A stretch of DNA of 64,000 nt from assembly GCF_027579695.1 (NCBI RefSeq), contig NC_083570.1, positions 3,751,001 to 3,815,000 of the forward strand, in the 5' to 3' direction. The translations under genes and the position numbers were made by a program. Below are positions 32,509-45,600 of this stretch, piece after piece. Positions within the stretch are counted from its first letter, which is position 1, and the number at the start of each line of letters is the position of its first letter. This DNA comes from Neoarius graeffei (Eukaryota > Chordata > Actinopteri > Siluriformes > Ariidae). The notes under the pieces are model-generated. The model saw only the letters and a list, made by a program, of their open reading frames with translations, did no database searches and was not told where the DNA came from.

Positions 32509-32883
32509 TCATCTCATCTCATTATCTCTAGCCGCTTTATCCTTCTACAGGGTCGCAGGCAAGCTGGAGCCTATCCCAGCTGACTATGGGCGAAAGGCGG
32601 GGTACACCCTGGACAAGTCGCCAGGTCATCACAGGGCTGACACATAGACACAGACAACCATTCATACTCACATTCACACCTACGGTCAATTTAGAGTCAC
32701 CAGTTAACCTAACCTGCATGTCTTTGGACTGTGGGGGAAACCGGAGCACCCGGAGGAAACCCACGCGGACACGGGGAGAACATGCAAACTCCACACAGAA
32801 AGGCCCTCGCCGGCCCTGGGGCTCGAACCCAGGACCTTCTTGCTGTGAGGCGACAGCGCTAACCACTACACCACCGTGCCGCC
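32509..32883 (-). mobile_element. tRNA-headed teleost SINE, copy 5
   Basis: Minus orientation, flanked by the 17 bp duplication CTGAAAGAAGGAAGATC (32492-32508 and 32884-32900). The single-copy target stands at about 19672-19689 in the related element. Confidence 0.95.
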
Positions 32884-33526
32884 CTGAAAGAAGGAAGATC
32901 TTCCCTGAAAGAGATGTCATCTTGATGGCAGCATGTTGCTCTGAAACGTGTTTATCTCATTCAGCATTAATGATGCCTTCCCAGATGTACAAGCTCCCCA
33001 TGCCATGTGCACTAATGCCCCCTCATACCGTCACAGATGCTGTCTTTTAAACTGTGCACTGATAAGCCGGATGGTCCCTCTCCTCTTTAGCCTGTAGGAC
33101 GTGGTGTCCATGATTTCCAAGAAGAATTTCCAGTTTCTCTTTGTCAGACGACAGGACAGTTTTCCACTTTGCCTCAGTCCAATAAAGTAAAAGAGCTGGG
33201 ACCCAGAGAAGGCGGCAGTGTTTCTGGATGGTGTTTGTATCTGGTTTTAACTGGGATTTGTGGATGCAGTGATGAACTGTTTTCACAGACGATGGTTTTC
33301 AGAAGTGTTCCTGAGCCACAACATGTAACTTCATGTGTTGTATGAAAACTGAAACTTGAAAATTAGATAATTTGAGCTTTATGAGGTGCTGCACAGAATT
33401 GTTACCAAATTATAAAAGAATCATTATTATCGTTGTAATGCTGTAGTGAGTGTTTATACAAGTTAAATTGTGATGCGTTTAACTCAATTTCATTTCCTGA
33501 CGTCAGTCTCGAAGAAAACCTGTGTT

Positions 33527-36163
33527 TTTTTTTTTTTTTTTTTTGTGTGTGTTTTCAAATGGACATTTCAGAAAATCTTCTCTGCTTTCTGGCTGTGGTG
33601 GTGAAATCATCTGCTGAACTGCCGCAGCTGTGGAGAGAAACAGAAATAAAAACAAAAGCATCATCAGGTTGTCTAAAAGTTGGAAAAAAGGTAAAGGTGA
33701 TCGTTCATTAATACATTTTTAAGCAGTATTTTAGTGAAAGTATTTTGGTCAGGGGAGCAAACTGGCTACAAAAATGAATCAGGAATAAATAAACCTCTGA
33801 GCTAGTCCTCATGCTAATGTAATGCAGATCAAGTAATCAAGTTTATTTATTGACGGGGCATAAAGGCATATGACTGTTGCTGAGCAAGTAAAGTAAAAAC
33901 TAAATATTGTGTTTCTCCAGCAGGAACAGCTCCACATACCATGTGGAGGGATTTGGTTGAATTCCTCCTTACAGAATTAACCTCGTTGGATTTTGTTCAA
34001 TTTCTTTTAAATGAAGTCCTAAGGAATGGTACAAATGTTAGCCCCACCCTTAAATCACCATCAGTCCACCCCTACACCTGAACATCATTAAATTTTCATA
34101 CAAATTGAGTTGTGTGAAATGTTAGAAATGTGCAAATCTGAGACCGTATCAGTTAGAATGTCTGGGTTTCTAATTCCATTAGAGATAATCATTCATTTTT
34201 ACTGTAAATGTATAACTTTAAATAATGATGGCAGATGAAGCTTCATGAAACACTGAAGCTTTCCAGCTAATTGCGTTGAAATGGTTCATTTCTTGAGGCT
34301 TCACTTGTTCACTCGAGAAACCTGCTGGTCAAACTATTAATCATATAATCATCCAGACAATACACAGGCTGGTGCACAGCAGTTCATCAAACCAGTCTGA
34401 TATAAAGATACGTTCATACTGTAAGTATATTCTAAATATCGATATTTTGAAGAATGTTGATTTTCTGGAATTTCTTCTCCTCCTTATACACATCTGTTTG
34501 TCCCAATTGTGTTTGGAGGTATGTTTTAAAAGTATAAGTTGTTTTGCTGAAGTTTCTCAGAACAAATTGGAAGTGACTGTTGTAATGTGTGGAAGGTAAA
34601 GCCTATTTTGAGTGCTTCTCATTGTAGGAGGTTCACGAGTCTGACTCAAGGCACATAAAACTGGATGCTATAAATCTTACAATGTCACAGGATCAGTTAA
34701 TTTTTCAGTACTTCACTCAGTTATTGATCCTCTGTTTGTGTAATTTTGTGTAAATGTGTGTGTTCCATGGGTGGAAGTGGTCTGTCCCAGAATAAAACTC
34801 CTCACGAATGCATGAACAGTCACAGATTGGGATACTACGTGCAGCCTTTCATTGGAAATTTATCAGGATGAATGGAGAGTCAGCCTCAGTCTAGACCTTT
34901 CCTTGGAGATGGTTCTTTTGACGAAGCTATTTTGTTAAATGCTGGTGTGATGATAGATGTTAGAGTAGGAGATCCGATATGGGATTAGAACTATATTAGA
35001 CATGCTAATGTTGAGAAAGTGGCGCAATCAGAAACCTGACTGAGATCTTACCCGTATCATCTGTTAATGCATGTGTGCTGGCTTCACTTTCTTAGTAAAC
35101 TCAACCATGTTCTGTTCGTATCTGTGAGTTTTATTCAGTGCTCCAGCCCTCTGCAGACTAACTCGTATATGGAAGCAATGAGTGCCTCGCTGCAGTCGCC
35201 ATCAGTCCCGCCCATGAGCCTGGCTCTCAGCCAGCTCTCCCTCATGAAAAGAATCTCAACACTTTTGCAGTCCGCCCGAAGCAACTGCTGAAGCTGTTTA
35301 ACTGGTAAACTGCTCAAAGCAAGCTGTGACACGTTGAGGGTATGTTTGAACAGCTAACCAGGTTTCTGAAGCATAAATATCAAAATTTCAATCTGGTTCT
35401 GATCTCTCCAAAGTAACAGGTGTTAAAAAATACCAGAATGAATCCTGGACTGCTTTCTTTACATGTTTTAAAACTGTATGGGATGAACATGCACCACTGT
35501 CAGAGCTGATGTTACGGAAAATTAATCAACACCTTCTGACCAATCAGAACAGAGAACTGTATTGGATTTGTTGCTTTATTTTATTGAAAATGAAAAGAAT
35601 CACAGACAGGTCCAGTTCACAGAGACAGATTTATCATCATTATTCACACAGACAATATATGACAACATTAAAAGAGATGTTTTTTGGAGGAAAAAGTCAG
35701 TTGTTGGTTTACAGTGATTTTCACAAACACACATTTAAGACACTAGTTATCTCCCACAGATTAAATAATCTAAAAATATCCATCCAAAGTGGAGAAAAAA
35801 CCCCGTTGTGTATCAATATAGCGGCTTGCTGACATCCTGACCTCAGTATTAAAAGCTTCTGTCTGAAAATGAGTTCAGCACAGAAACTCCATCACTGGGG
35901 GAAACTTTATTCTCCTGTGCTCTTATCTTTTATTCTGCAAAGCTTTGATTGTAATATTTGAATAAAAATCCCAAACTCACAAAGAAACCTGGATTTATAA
36001 GGTTCTATCTGCGGGCCAATCATCATCCAGGCTGAATATGGGATGAAGACGACATCGGCAGCCTGAACCAATCGTGCAGCTGGATTGTGTTCTCGTGAAA
36101 CAGACGACTGAACAACAACGTAGCAATGTGCAGGAATTTTACATAAAAACACTCCACACTTTT
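33527..36163. repeat. Segmental duplicate of the TRIM-B downstream flank (compare 7040-11716)
   Basis: Long near-identical stretches shared with 7040-11716 give the empty sites for the SINE at 7688 and the hAT at 8629, and carry only one copy of the block duplicated at 10170-10712. No gene beyond the TRIM relic is supported. Confidence 0.85.
33565..34020 (-). pseudogene. TRIM relic: exon 5-like and exon 4-like pieces (second copy)
   Basis: Counterpart of 7068-7530. The exon 5-like block (33565-33627) here keeps a GT donor, unlike the 7 kb copy; the exon 4-like block begins near 33942. The wider block 33527-36163 parallels 7040-11716, minus the SINE and hAT insertions. Confidence 0.65.
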
Positions 36164-39100
36164 TTATTCTGAATCACACAATCTCACAGTAGAACCAGAA
36201 ACCCAGTCAAACCCAAACCCAGCGTATAGAGGCTGAGTGAATGTGGTGTGGACTCTGTGGAGGAGCTTCATCGTGTCAGAGACGCTGTAGAAGGACAGAG
36301 TTCCTGCACTGTGATCCACATACACTCCTATTCTGGAGGGTGATGGAACTCTGAGATCAGTCTTAATGTTGTTGTGCCAGAAAGAGAGCGAAGAAGAAGA
36401 ACACCACAGACTCCAGGACTGATTGTTGAATCCAAACCAACACTCTGTACCTGGTCCTTTCCTGCTGATGTCTTTATATGAGACTGATATGAACACAAAT
36501 CCATCACGACTCCTCTCCACCTCCCAGTAACAGCGTCCGCACACACTCTCCTTACACAACACCTGCTCCCAGTAATCAAATCTCTCTGGATGATCAGCAT
36601 AAGGCTGCTTTCTCTCACTGTCTCTCACCGCTCTGTTCTTCTCAGACAGAATGAGGTTATAATTTGCCGTGTTGGGATCCAGAGTCAGATAACAGAAATC
36701 TAAAATCACAGAGAAAAAACAAACTGAACAATGTGAACATGTTGGGTTTAATTCACACAATGTATTTATGTGAGGTGTGTGTGTGTTAGATGTACATTTC
36801 AGAAACTCTTCTCTGCTCTGTGGTTCTGGTTCTGAAATGATCTGAACTGCTGCAGCTGTGGAGAGAAAAATGGAAACATGAGTTTGTGTAAAAGATGGAA
36901 AGAGTTTAAAGTGATCCAGTCAGTTTATTCATTTTAAATCAGTGTTTTAGTTCAAAGTGTCGGGTGAATAAAGTGTCTGCAGAAAAGAAAGCAGGAGCAT
37001 CGCTAAGAAATAACACATCACTGTGTTTCTCCAGCAGGAACAGCTCCTCTTACCATGTGGAGGGATTTTGTTGAATTCCTCCTCACAGAATTCCTCGAGT
37101 CTCTTTTTCAGATCTGAGAGAGAATTCCTCACTCCATCAAATGAGAGATGTTGATGGACAGTGATCCCAGATTTGCAAAAATTTGGTCTGAGAAATGGAG
37201 GAGAGTGACGTCCAGAAGCTACAACCTACAGAAAGCAAATTAAATGTAAAACCCACTTGTGATGTCAGACAGGGACATTTATTGTTCCCTTAATGAGAGG
37301 TGTTTTAGGGCGTATTCACACCTACGTTGTTTGGTCCGGACCAACCGAACCAAATTTCCCTTGGTCCGGACCTTTTGGGTTGGCCTGAATACAAACCACC
37401 GAACTCTGGTCCGGACCAAACAAGCGGACCGAGACCGAGCTGCAAGGTCGGACTCGGTCCGGACCAAAGGAACCCTGGTGCGGACCTTTTGGAGGTGTGA
37501 AAGCAGACCGGACCTAATCCGACAGTTTTGCTTTTTTGTACCTCGGGAGCTTCCATCGTTTGTCGAGCATTATGGGAAACAGAGTCTTTACACTCCACCG
37601 CAAAGTGCAAACACTGTTTAGGTTGTCAAGGGAACCTTACAACAGTCGTTCAGTCATTCAGACCAGTGGTAGGCTAGACTACAGAGTACAAAAAATGAGT
37701 AGGGGGCAAACGTGGGCCGAGGAAGAAACGCGTACCCTTGTGGATATATGGGCAGATGTCCACATATCTGAGCTTTTGGAGAGAACACACAAAAATGCCG
37801 ACGTGTTTGCTGTATTCAGTGAGAAAATGAAGGAGAAGGGGTTCACGCGCTCCCCAGAACAATGTCGGCTAAAAGTGAAGAAACTCCGTCAGACCTACAT
37901 TAAAATCAGGGACATTCTTTCAAAAAGTGGCGGTACTAGCGACGCAAAAAAGAAATTCATCTATTACAATGGATAAGGTGAATATCCCGACACATACCTC
38001 CTCCGTCTTGCGTGAAGAGCCAGAACTGTCACAACATGATGTGCGCTCATCAGCGCTATCCTCCGTTGCCGCCTTGCCCTTTGAAGTCGTCATTGATAAA
38101 TTACTTGTACAACAGCATAGCAGCATAGTAATCGCACAATTGTGAAAACAGTAAAAACTGGAAAAAACATATAGCTTTGATGACATTAAAAAGAATAACA
38201 GCACGGAAAGCCTCCATGACTACTTTTGAACTTAACGCTTTGTGCGCGTGTTGTCTCTGACCAATAGCTGAACGACCTCAGGGTGCGTGGCTTTGTTGAC
38301 AGATTTTGGTCCGCTTACTAAAATGTACAGTGTGAAAGCGAACCGCACCAAAATGAAAAAATAAAAAAAACATTTGGTTCGGACCAAAGCAAGTGAACTA
38401 TCGAACTATCCTGGTCTGAATACACCCTTAGAGAGTGTGTGAGGAACAGCTGGCTCTGTAGATCAGACAGTGAGTGATTGGCAGCGAGGGCATAGTCAAG
38501 TGTCGGTTTGTGAATCAAGGGCGGGGCCAGTGAAGGTAAAGTGGCAAACTGGCAAAGTGATCACAACTGTTGTCAATTAATATTGTGTGTGTGTGTGTGT
38601 GTGTGTGTGTTTGTTGCAGTGGTGACGTAGCAGAGAAAAGCAAGGAGAGAGCGAAGAGGCGCTGTCTCTCTTGACCAGTGCTGTGTTTCCCAAAAGCATC
38701 ATAGCACAAAGATCATCATTAAATAGTAAAGCGAGTAGCACAGTGAACACTCTGTCTCCTAGTTAAGCTGCTCTTCACATGAAGAGGCTTTTAGAAAACC
38801 CACTCAGAGCATTTGTATGTGTATGCATGTGCAATAAACCACAGATTTTTAAGCTGAAAAGCAAAAAATTACTAATAAAAGACTTTGACATCATTTCCTG
38901 CCTGTCTGCACTTCAGTATTCCACGTACCCCAGGGACAGACTACAGTGGTGCCAAAACCCAGCAATACTGAAGGGAACTACCCATGGAGTCCTTCCTGCT
39001 CAAAGACCTCGTCCATGCCCTCGCAGCCACCCAGCAAAGTCAGCACCAACTACTCTTCGCAAGGAGCAGGATCAGTGCTACAAGGCCTTGCTGCTGGCCC

Positions 39101-39220
39101 AGCAGGAAGATCGCCAGGCATTCCGGCACCTGCTCGTGTCGGCAGGGTCATCGACTACTACAGCTCTGGACCCCCCACATGTCACCTTCGCAAAAATGGT
39201 CCCCCACAATGACCCAGAGG

Positions 39221-39253
<33 letters not shown>

Positions 39254-42200
39254 GATTCCCTCAAGGATTTCCTTTTTAAACAAACATGAGATGAGACTCT
39301 GCATCATGCTTTTGACCAAGTGAGAGTAGTCGATGGTCAGACTCTCCAGCCAAATGCAACTTTCACCTTCCTGTTACTTTGCAATTAATAATTGGACACT
39401 CAAACCCATGAACAAATAACCCAATTGTTAATCCCAAAGAACTGTAGGGAACTTGTATTCTATGTGGCTCACTTTAACCCTATGGCCAGACACTTAGGTC
39501 AGGATAAGACGCTGGCCTGGATAATGGCTCAGTTCTATTGGCCAGGGATTCACTGGGATGTCCATAGGTGGTGTGCAGCATGCCATGAATGCCAGCTGGT
39601 GAATCCAGCTGCCATTCCAAAAGCACCATTGTGCCCTCTTCCAATGATCAAAACCCCCTTTGACAGAATTGGCATGGATCTTGTCAGGACATTAGATTGG
39701 TCAGCATGAGGCTTTTGCTTCATTTTAGTCCTCGTGGACTATGCAACATGACACTGGGAAGCAGTCCAGCTGCATAACATTTCTGCACGCAACGTGGCAA
39801 AGGCACTGTTTAAAATTATCTCCCAAGTCGAAATTCTCAATGAAATCTGGACTGATCAAAACACAACATTCATGTCACACACACTTTACAAGTTTTATGA
39901 GTTATTGGGGGTTAAATCCATCTGCACCAGCGTTTATCACCCACAAACAGATAGCTTGGTAGAATGATTTAACTAAACTCTTAAAAATTTAATTCGGAAG
40001 TCTGGAAGTGAAGACACACATAATTGGGATAAATGGCTAAAGTCCCTGTTATTCACAGTACAAGACGTCCCACAAGCCTCCACTGGGTTCTCCCCATTCA
40101 AATTATTATATGGGCACAAGCCTTGCGGCATTTTGGATGAGCTGCGGGAAAACTGGGAGAAGGGACCTTCAAACAGTGAAAATGAAATTCAATATGTTCT
40201 CAGCCTGCATGCAAAGCTCCACACACTCAGTCACTTAACCCAGGAGAATTTACGGCAGACGCAAGAATGTCAGGCCCGACTGTACAACAGGGGTGCGCGC
40301 CTTAGAGAATTCATACCAGGAGATAAAGTGCTTGCATTGTTGCCCACTTTGAGCTCAAAATTTATCGCAAAGTGTGAAGGGCACTTTGAGGTCACATGGC
40401 GAATCGGGGATGTCGACTATGAGGTGAGGCAAATGGATGGGGGCAGGGCACTACAAATATACCACCTCAACCTACTAAAACCTTGGAATGAGAGGGTCCC
40501 CATGGCATTGGCATCAATAATTCCAGAGAGGGCAGAGCTGTGGTAAAAAAAAAAAAATAGTGAGTACTCGAGCTACTCTGGTCCCCTGCGGAAACCACCT
40601 CTCACCAGCCCAACTCACAGAGGTTGCCAAGTTGCAAGCGGAGTTTTCTGATGTGTTCTCATGCCTTCCTGGCCACAGTCACCTCATAGACCACCACATT
40701 GAGATGCCGCCGGGGTGGTGGTGCGTAGCCGCCCATACCACTTGCCTGAACACAAGAAAGTGGTGGTTCGGGATGAATTCAAGGCCATGCTCAAAATGGG
40801 AATAATCAAGGAGATCCACAGTGATTGGAGCAGCCCAGTGGTCTGGATCGGTCCGGTTCTGTGTAGACTATAGGAAAGTCACCGTGGTGTCTAAATTTGA
40901 CTTGAACCCAGTGCCTTGCATTGATGTGTTGCTCAGTTGATTTGGTGCTGCTCACTTTTATTTGACACTAGATTTGACAAAAGGATATTGGCAGATCCCC
41001 TTGACTCCTCTATCCTGAGGAAAAAAAACAGCCTTTTACACAAAGTTTGGCTTACACCAGTTTGTCACTCTTCCTTTCAGGTTATTTGGCCTTCCCACAA
41101 CATTCCAGTGCCAGTGGCTCATGGACAAAATTCTCCGTCCACATGCTGCCTATGCCGCTGCCTACTTAGACAACATTGTTATGTATAGCAATGATTGGCC
41201 GCGGCACCTCAAACAGCTTTGGGCTGTCCTGTAGTCGCTGAGGCATACAGGCTTCATGGCTAACCCAAAAAAGTGTATGATTGAGTGGGTGGAAGTATGG
41301 CATCTGGGTTTCCACTTGGGTCATGGGCAGGTGCGTCCCCAAATTGACAAGACTGCAGTGATTGCGTCCTGCCTGAGGCCCAAGACCAGAAAAGGGGAGA
41401 GACAGTTCCTGGGGTGGGCTGGCTGGCTACTATCGCAAGTTCATACCTAACTATTCGGATGTCACCAGCCTGTTGACTGAACTTACTATAAAGGGAGTAT
41501 CAGATTCAGTCCAGTGGACGGAACAGTGCCAACAGGTATTCATGAAAGTAAAAGCAGCGCTGTGTGGGGGCCACTTTTATACTCCCCTGACTTCTGTCTC
41601 ACTTTTATTTTGTGGACAGATGTGTCGGACAGAGGGCTAGGGGCTGTTCTGTCCCAGGAGATGGAGGGGAAGGAGCGTTCAGTGCTGTACGTCAGCCACT
41701 AGCTCTTGATGCGAGAAAGTCAATACAGCACCATTGAAAAGGAATGCAAGGCCATAAAGTGGGTGGTCCTCACCCCTCTGGTACTACCTGCTGGGGTGCC
41801 TTTTCACCCTCTGTTCGGATCATACTCCAGTCCTGTGGCTCCACCACATGAAAGATGCCAATGCAGAGATCACCCATTGGTATCTAGCCCCCCAGCCTTT
41901 CAAATTCAAGGTGGTCCAAAGGCCAGGGACGCCGATGGTGGTGGCAGACTTTCTGTCCCATCCGGGGGGGTTGAGTCCGCTGCAGTTGGACGGTGGGGGA
42001 ATGTGGCAGCGGGGGCATGGTCAAGCATCAGTTTGTAAATCAAGAGTGGGGTGAGGGAAGGTGAGTGGCAAAGTGATCACACCTGTTTGTCAATTGATGT
42101 TATGTGTGTGTCTGTTGCAGTGGTGATGGAGCAAAGAAAAGCAGGGAGAAAGCGAAGAGGCGCTGTCTCTCCTGACCAGGGCATATGAGTGTGTGTGCAA

Positions 42201-42563
42201 TGAACCCCATGTTGTTAAGCTGAAAAGAAAACATTACTAATAAAAGAATGTCTTTGACATTATTTCCCACCTGCCTGCACTTCAGTATTCCACCCACCCC
42301 AGGGGCATACTACAGAGTGTTACCTGGAGAAAATGGATGTGATCGTGTGTGTGTGGAAGCTGCTCCAGCTCAGTGACTCTCCTCTGAAGATCAGCAATCT
42401 CCTGCTCCAGTTCCTCCAGGAGTCGTTCAGCTCGACTCAGTTCAGCCTTCTCCTGATCTCTGATCAGCTCCGTCACCTCCCAGCGCTTTTTCTCCATGGA
42501 GCTGATCAGCTCAGTAAAGATCCTCTCACTGTCCTCCACTGCTGTCTGTGCACTGAGCTGTTA

Positions 42564-42623
<60 letters not shown>

Positions 42624-45600
42624 TTTAAAGCTCATCTATCATTCCCTCTCTTACTGGGACTGTAAATGACTCGTTGTCCATGTTGTGTGTGTTTCTAGGA
42701 GCAGCTTTGTCTCTGCTCACTGCTCACCTTTATAGTGTTCACAGCCTGTTTCAGCTCCTGCACCATCTTCTGCTTCTCCTGGATTCTCTGCTGGGATTTC
42801 ATCTGCTCCTTCTTGAACTTACTCTGAGGATAAAACAATGCAAGTATGTCAAATATCTTTGGATGATGTAGTATTACAATGTCCCTTCACTGAAACTCAG
42901 AGACCCAAGCCTGTTCCAGCATGATGATGCACTGTAAAAAAAAAAGTGACCATCTCAACTTAAATTTTCTAGGCAACATGATGCAAGAGAATTTTGTGTT
43001 GAGATGGTCAACAACAAAAGGTAAGTTGGTTGAACTCAAATTTAAACACGAAAATCCTTCGTAAGTCAACAAAGATCCTTGTTAAGTCAGCAAGGATTTT
43101 CTGAGTTGAAATTTGAGTTCAGCCAACGTACTATTTGTTGTTGACCATCTCAACTCAAAATTCTCTTGCATCATGTTGCCTAGAAAATTTGAGTTTACAT
43201 TTGATTTCAACCAACGTATTTTTGCTGTTACCCAAATTAGGTTACTCTTCTTATAATAACAAATAAATGTTTGCTATAATAACATGTATTTCTACATTTC
43301 ATATGATGTTTTTTTTCAAGTTACCTGTACCTTAAAACATACAATAAATCACTGGCACAAAAAAGACACTTACAAATAATTGTCAAAGGAAAACACTTTT
43401 ATTTGTAAGACTGTGTCTCTTGCAAATGAAAAAGAATTCTGCAATGTGCAGGAAAAAAGTGATCCACTTCCAGACAGATTGCTACATGTCAATCTCACAT
43501 TTCAATTTTATGACAAAGAACTAAAAACCTTTGTTAACCTTTACCTGAGCTTTAAATCAAGTTAACCTTTACACCTGGGTGTCACTGTTAATACAGTACC
43601 TGGATTACAGACACTATACTCCTTGATGTGATTTGCCCCTGCTCAGAGGTAAGGAAACCGCATACAGCACGTGTATATATGCGTCATTGGTTCTACCAAC
43701 AAGGATACCAACATGCAGCGTTGCAACGGTTGCAGCTAGTTCTATCAACAAGGATATCTTTGATATTTGGATGTTAAAATTCTTGATAGCTCAACATGAT
43801 ATCACAATGAGAGAAAGTGTATTAGGCCGACCTGGTTTAGTTGGTTGTAAGTGAAAATGACATTTCTGAGTCAAATGATATGTAAAATCTATGTTCAATC
43901 AACACCCGCCCATAAAATTTTTTACAGTGTGCCCCTGTACACAAAGCGAGCTCCATGAAGACATAGTGTATTAAGGTTGGAGTGAAGAACTTGAGTGTCC
44001 TGCACAGAGCCTTGACTGAACTCAACCCCACTGAACAGCTTTGGGATAGGGTGACCAGACGTCCTGGTTTTACCGGGACAGTCCCGATTTGGGGTTGTGT
44101 GTCCCGAGTCCCAACAAAAGTCTGTCGGGACACGGATATGTCCCGGTTTTCGCCACTCGTGACGTTTGCAACTGAGCAGCGTGGGAATCATTAGCAGAGA
44201 AATGTCTGCATTTACTATTTTGATGAACTGACCGGTGCGGCAGCAGGGGCGTGGTCAAGCGTCGGTCTGTGACCGGAGGGCGGAGTCAGGGAAGGTAAGT
44301 GGCAGAATCACTACACCTGATGTGAATTAATGTGTTTGTGTGTCTTCCCTAGTGACCGCGCCCTATATAAGGAGAGAGAGCGAGCTCTCTCCCCAACCAG
44401 ACGACTGGAGTGTGTGCGTTGGCTGGGAGAGTTAAAAGTTGGCTGAAAAGTGAAAATAAAAAGAGTTTTGTGAACTCAGTTCTGGCCTGCCGTCCTTCTG
44501 TGCTCGGTCCCGGGTTTCAGCACCACTGTGACAGTCTGTATGGGTGGGTGGAGCACAGAAGGATGGCAGGTCAGAACTGAGTTCACAAAACTCTTTTTAT
44601 TTTCACTTTTCAGCAAACTTTTAACTCTCCCAGCCAACGCACACACTCCAGTCGTCTGGTTGGGGAGAGAGCTCTCTCTCTCTCCTTATATAGGGCGGGG
44701 TCACTGGGGAACACACACAAACACATTAATTCACATCAGGTGTAGTGATTCTGCCACTTACCTTCCCTGACTCTGCCCTCCGGTCACAGACCGACGCTTG
44801 ACCACGCCCCCGCTGCCACAACAGGAATCGCAAACTTTCCTGGTTACTGCCCCCTGGCCCTGTGGCATGGGTGTTTATTTAGCCACATTATTCCAGACAA
44901 CAGAACATGTTGCCATGCAACAATAAAATAAACATTAACTGGCGCGAATGTTCTTTGTCTAGTAGCTAGCAGCAGTAATGCCACAGCAATTATGCCGAAA
45001 AAAAATGTACCTTTTCCAAAGGTTTACAGGGCACCTACCCCTTCCTCTGAGAGGTGCAGAACAATGCGCACGAAGCCTACTGCACACACTGTAAGTGCTT
45101 TGTTCCTGTACTGAGTTGGGTAGCCTATGTTGCAAATGATGGGCGGCACGGTGGTGTAGTGGTTAGCGCCGTCGCCTCACAGCAAGAAGGTCCGGGTTCG
45201 AGCCCCGTGGCCGGCAAGGGCCTTTCTGTGTGGAGTTTGCATGTTGTCCGCGAGGGGTTTCCTCCGGGTGCTCCGGTTTCCCCCACAGTCCAAAGACATG
45301 CAGGTTAGGTTAACTGGTGACTCTAAATTGACCATAGGTGTGAATGTGAGTGTGAATGGTTGTCTGTGTCTATGTGTCAGCCCTGTGATGACCTGGCAAC
45401 TTGTCCAGGGTGTACCCCGCCTTTCGCCTGTAGTCAGCTGGGATAGGCTCCAGCTTGCCTGCGACCCTGTACAGGATAAAGCGGCTACAGATAATGAGAT
45501 GAGATGAGATGTTGCAAATGCTGTGCGCTCCTGTGGGGGCTTTCCTCGGGCTGTCGCCCCTCTCCTCCTTTAGTGCTGTTTTGTTTGAGTATATATTCTC

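Larger units (their letters stand above)
25644..33390 (-). mobile_element. Tc1/IS630-like element copy 2, carrying four later insertions
   Basis: Host pieces are 25644-25680, 30532-30986, 32468-32491 and 32884 to about 33390; the empty arrangement is seen at 19156-19732. Insertions: a Gypsy element (25681-30526), a 1.48 kb TIR element (30987-32467) with a Harbinger-type MITE inside it, and a SINE (32509-32883). Transposase sequence is decayed. Confidence 0.8.
38477..42314 (+). mobile_element. Older Gypsy LTR fossil, Gmr1-type order, in TRIM-F intron 3
   Basis: Flanked by the 5 bp duplication GAGTG (38472-38476 and 42315-42319); TRIM-B intron 3 near 12943 is the empty site. LTRs lie at 38477-38945 and 42002-42314, followed at the left by a TGGTGCCAAAACCC primer-binding-like site. 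Gag-like sequence from about 38984, integrase at about 39400-40250, then RT and RNase H at about 40850-41960, so integrase again precedes RT. Same family as 25681-30526 but clearly older and much more broken (many breaks). The longer 5' LTR contains a small MITE-like insertion with AAAAGC ends (about 38684-38800). Confidence 0.88.

Noticed and set aside
38143-38300. Possible Harbinger nuclease remnant after the Myb-like frame
   Set aside because: No DDE motifs could be found in any frame in the remaining element.
43380-43565. 61-codon frame in the CACTG element
   Set aside because: No homology recognised and no second copy to test; likely chance.
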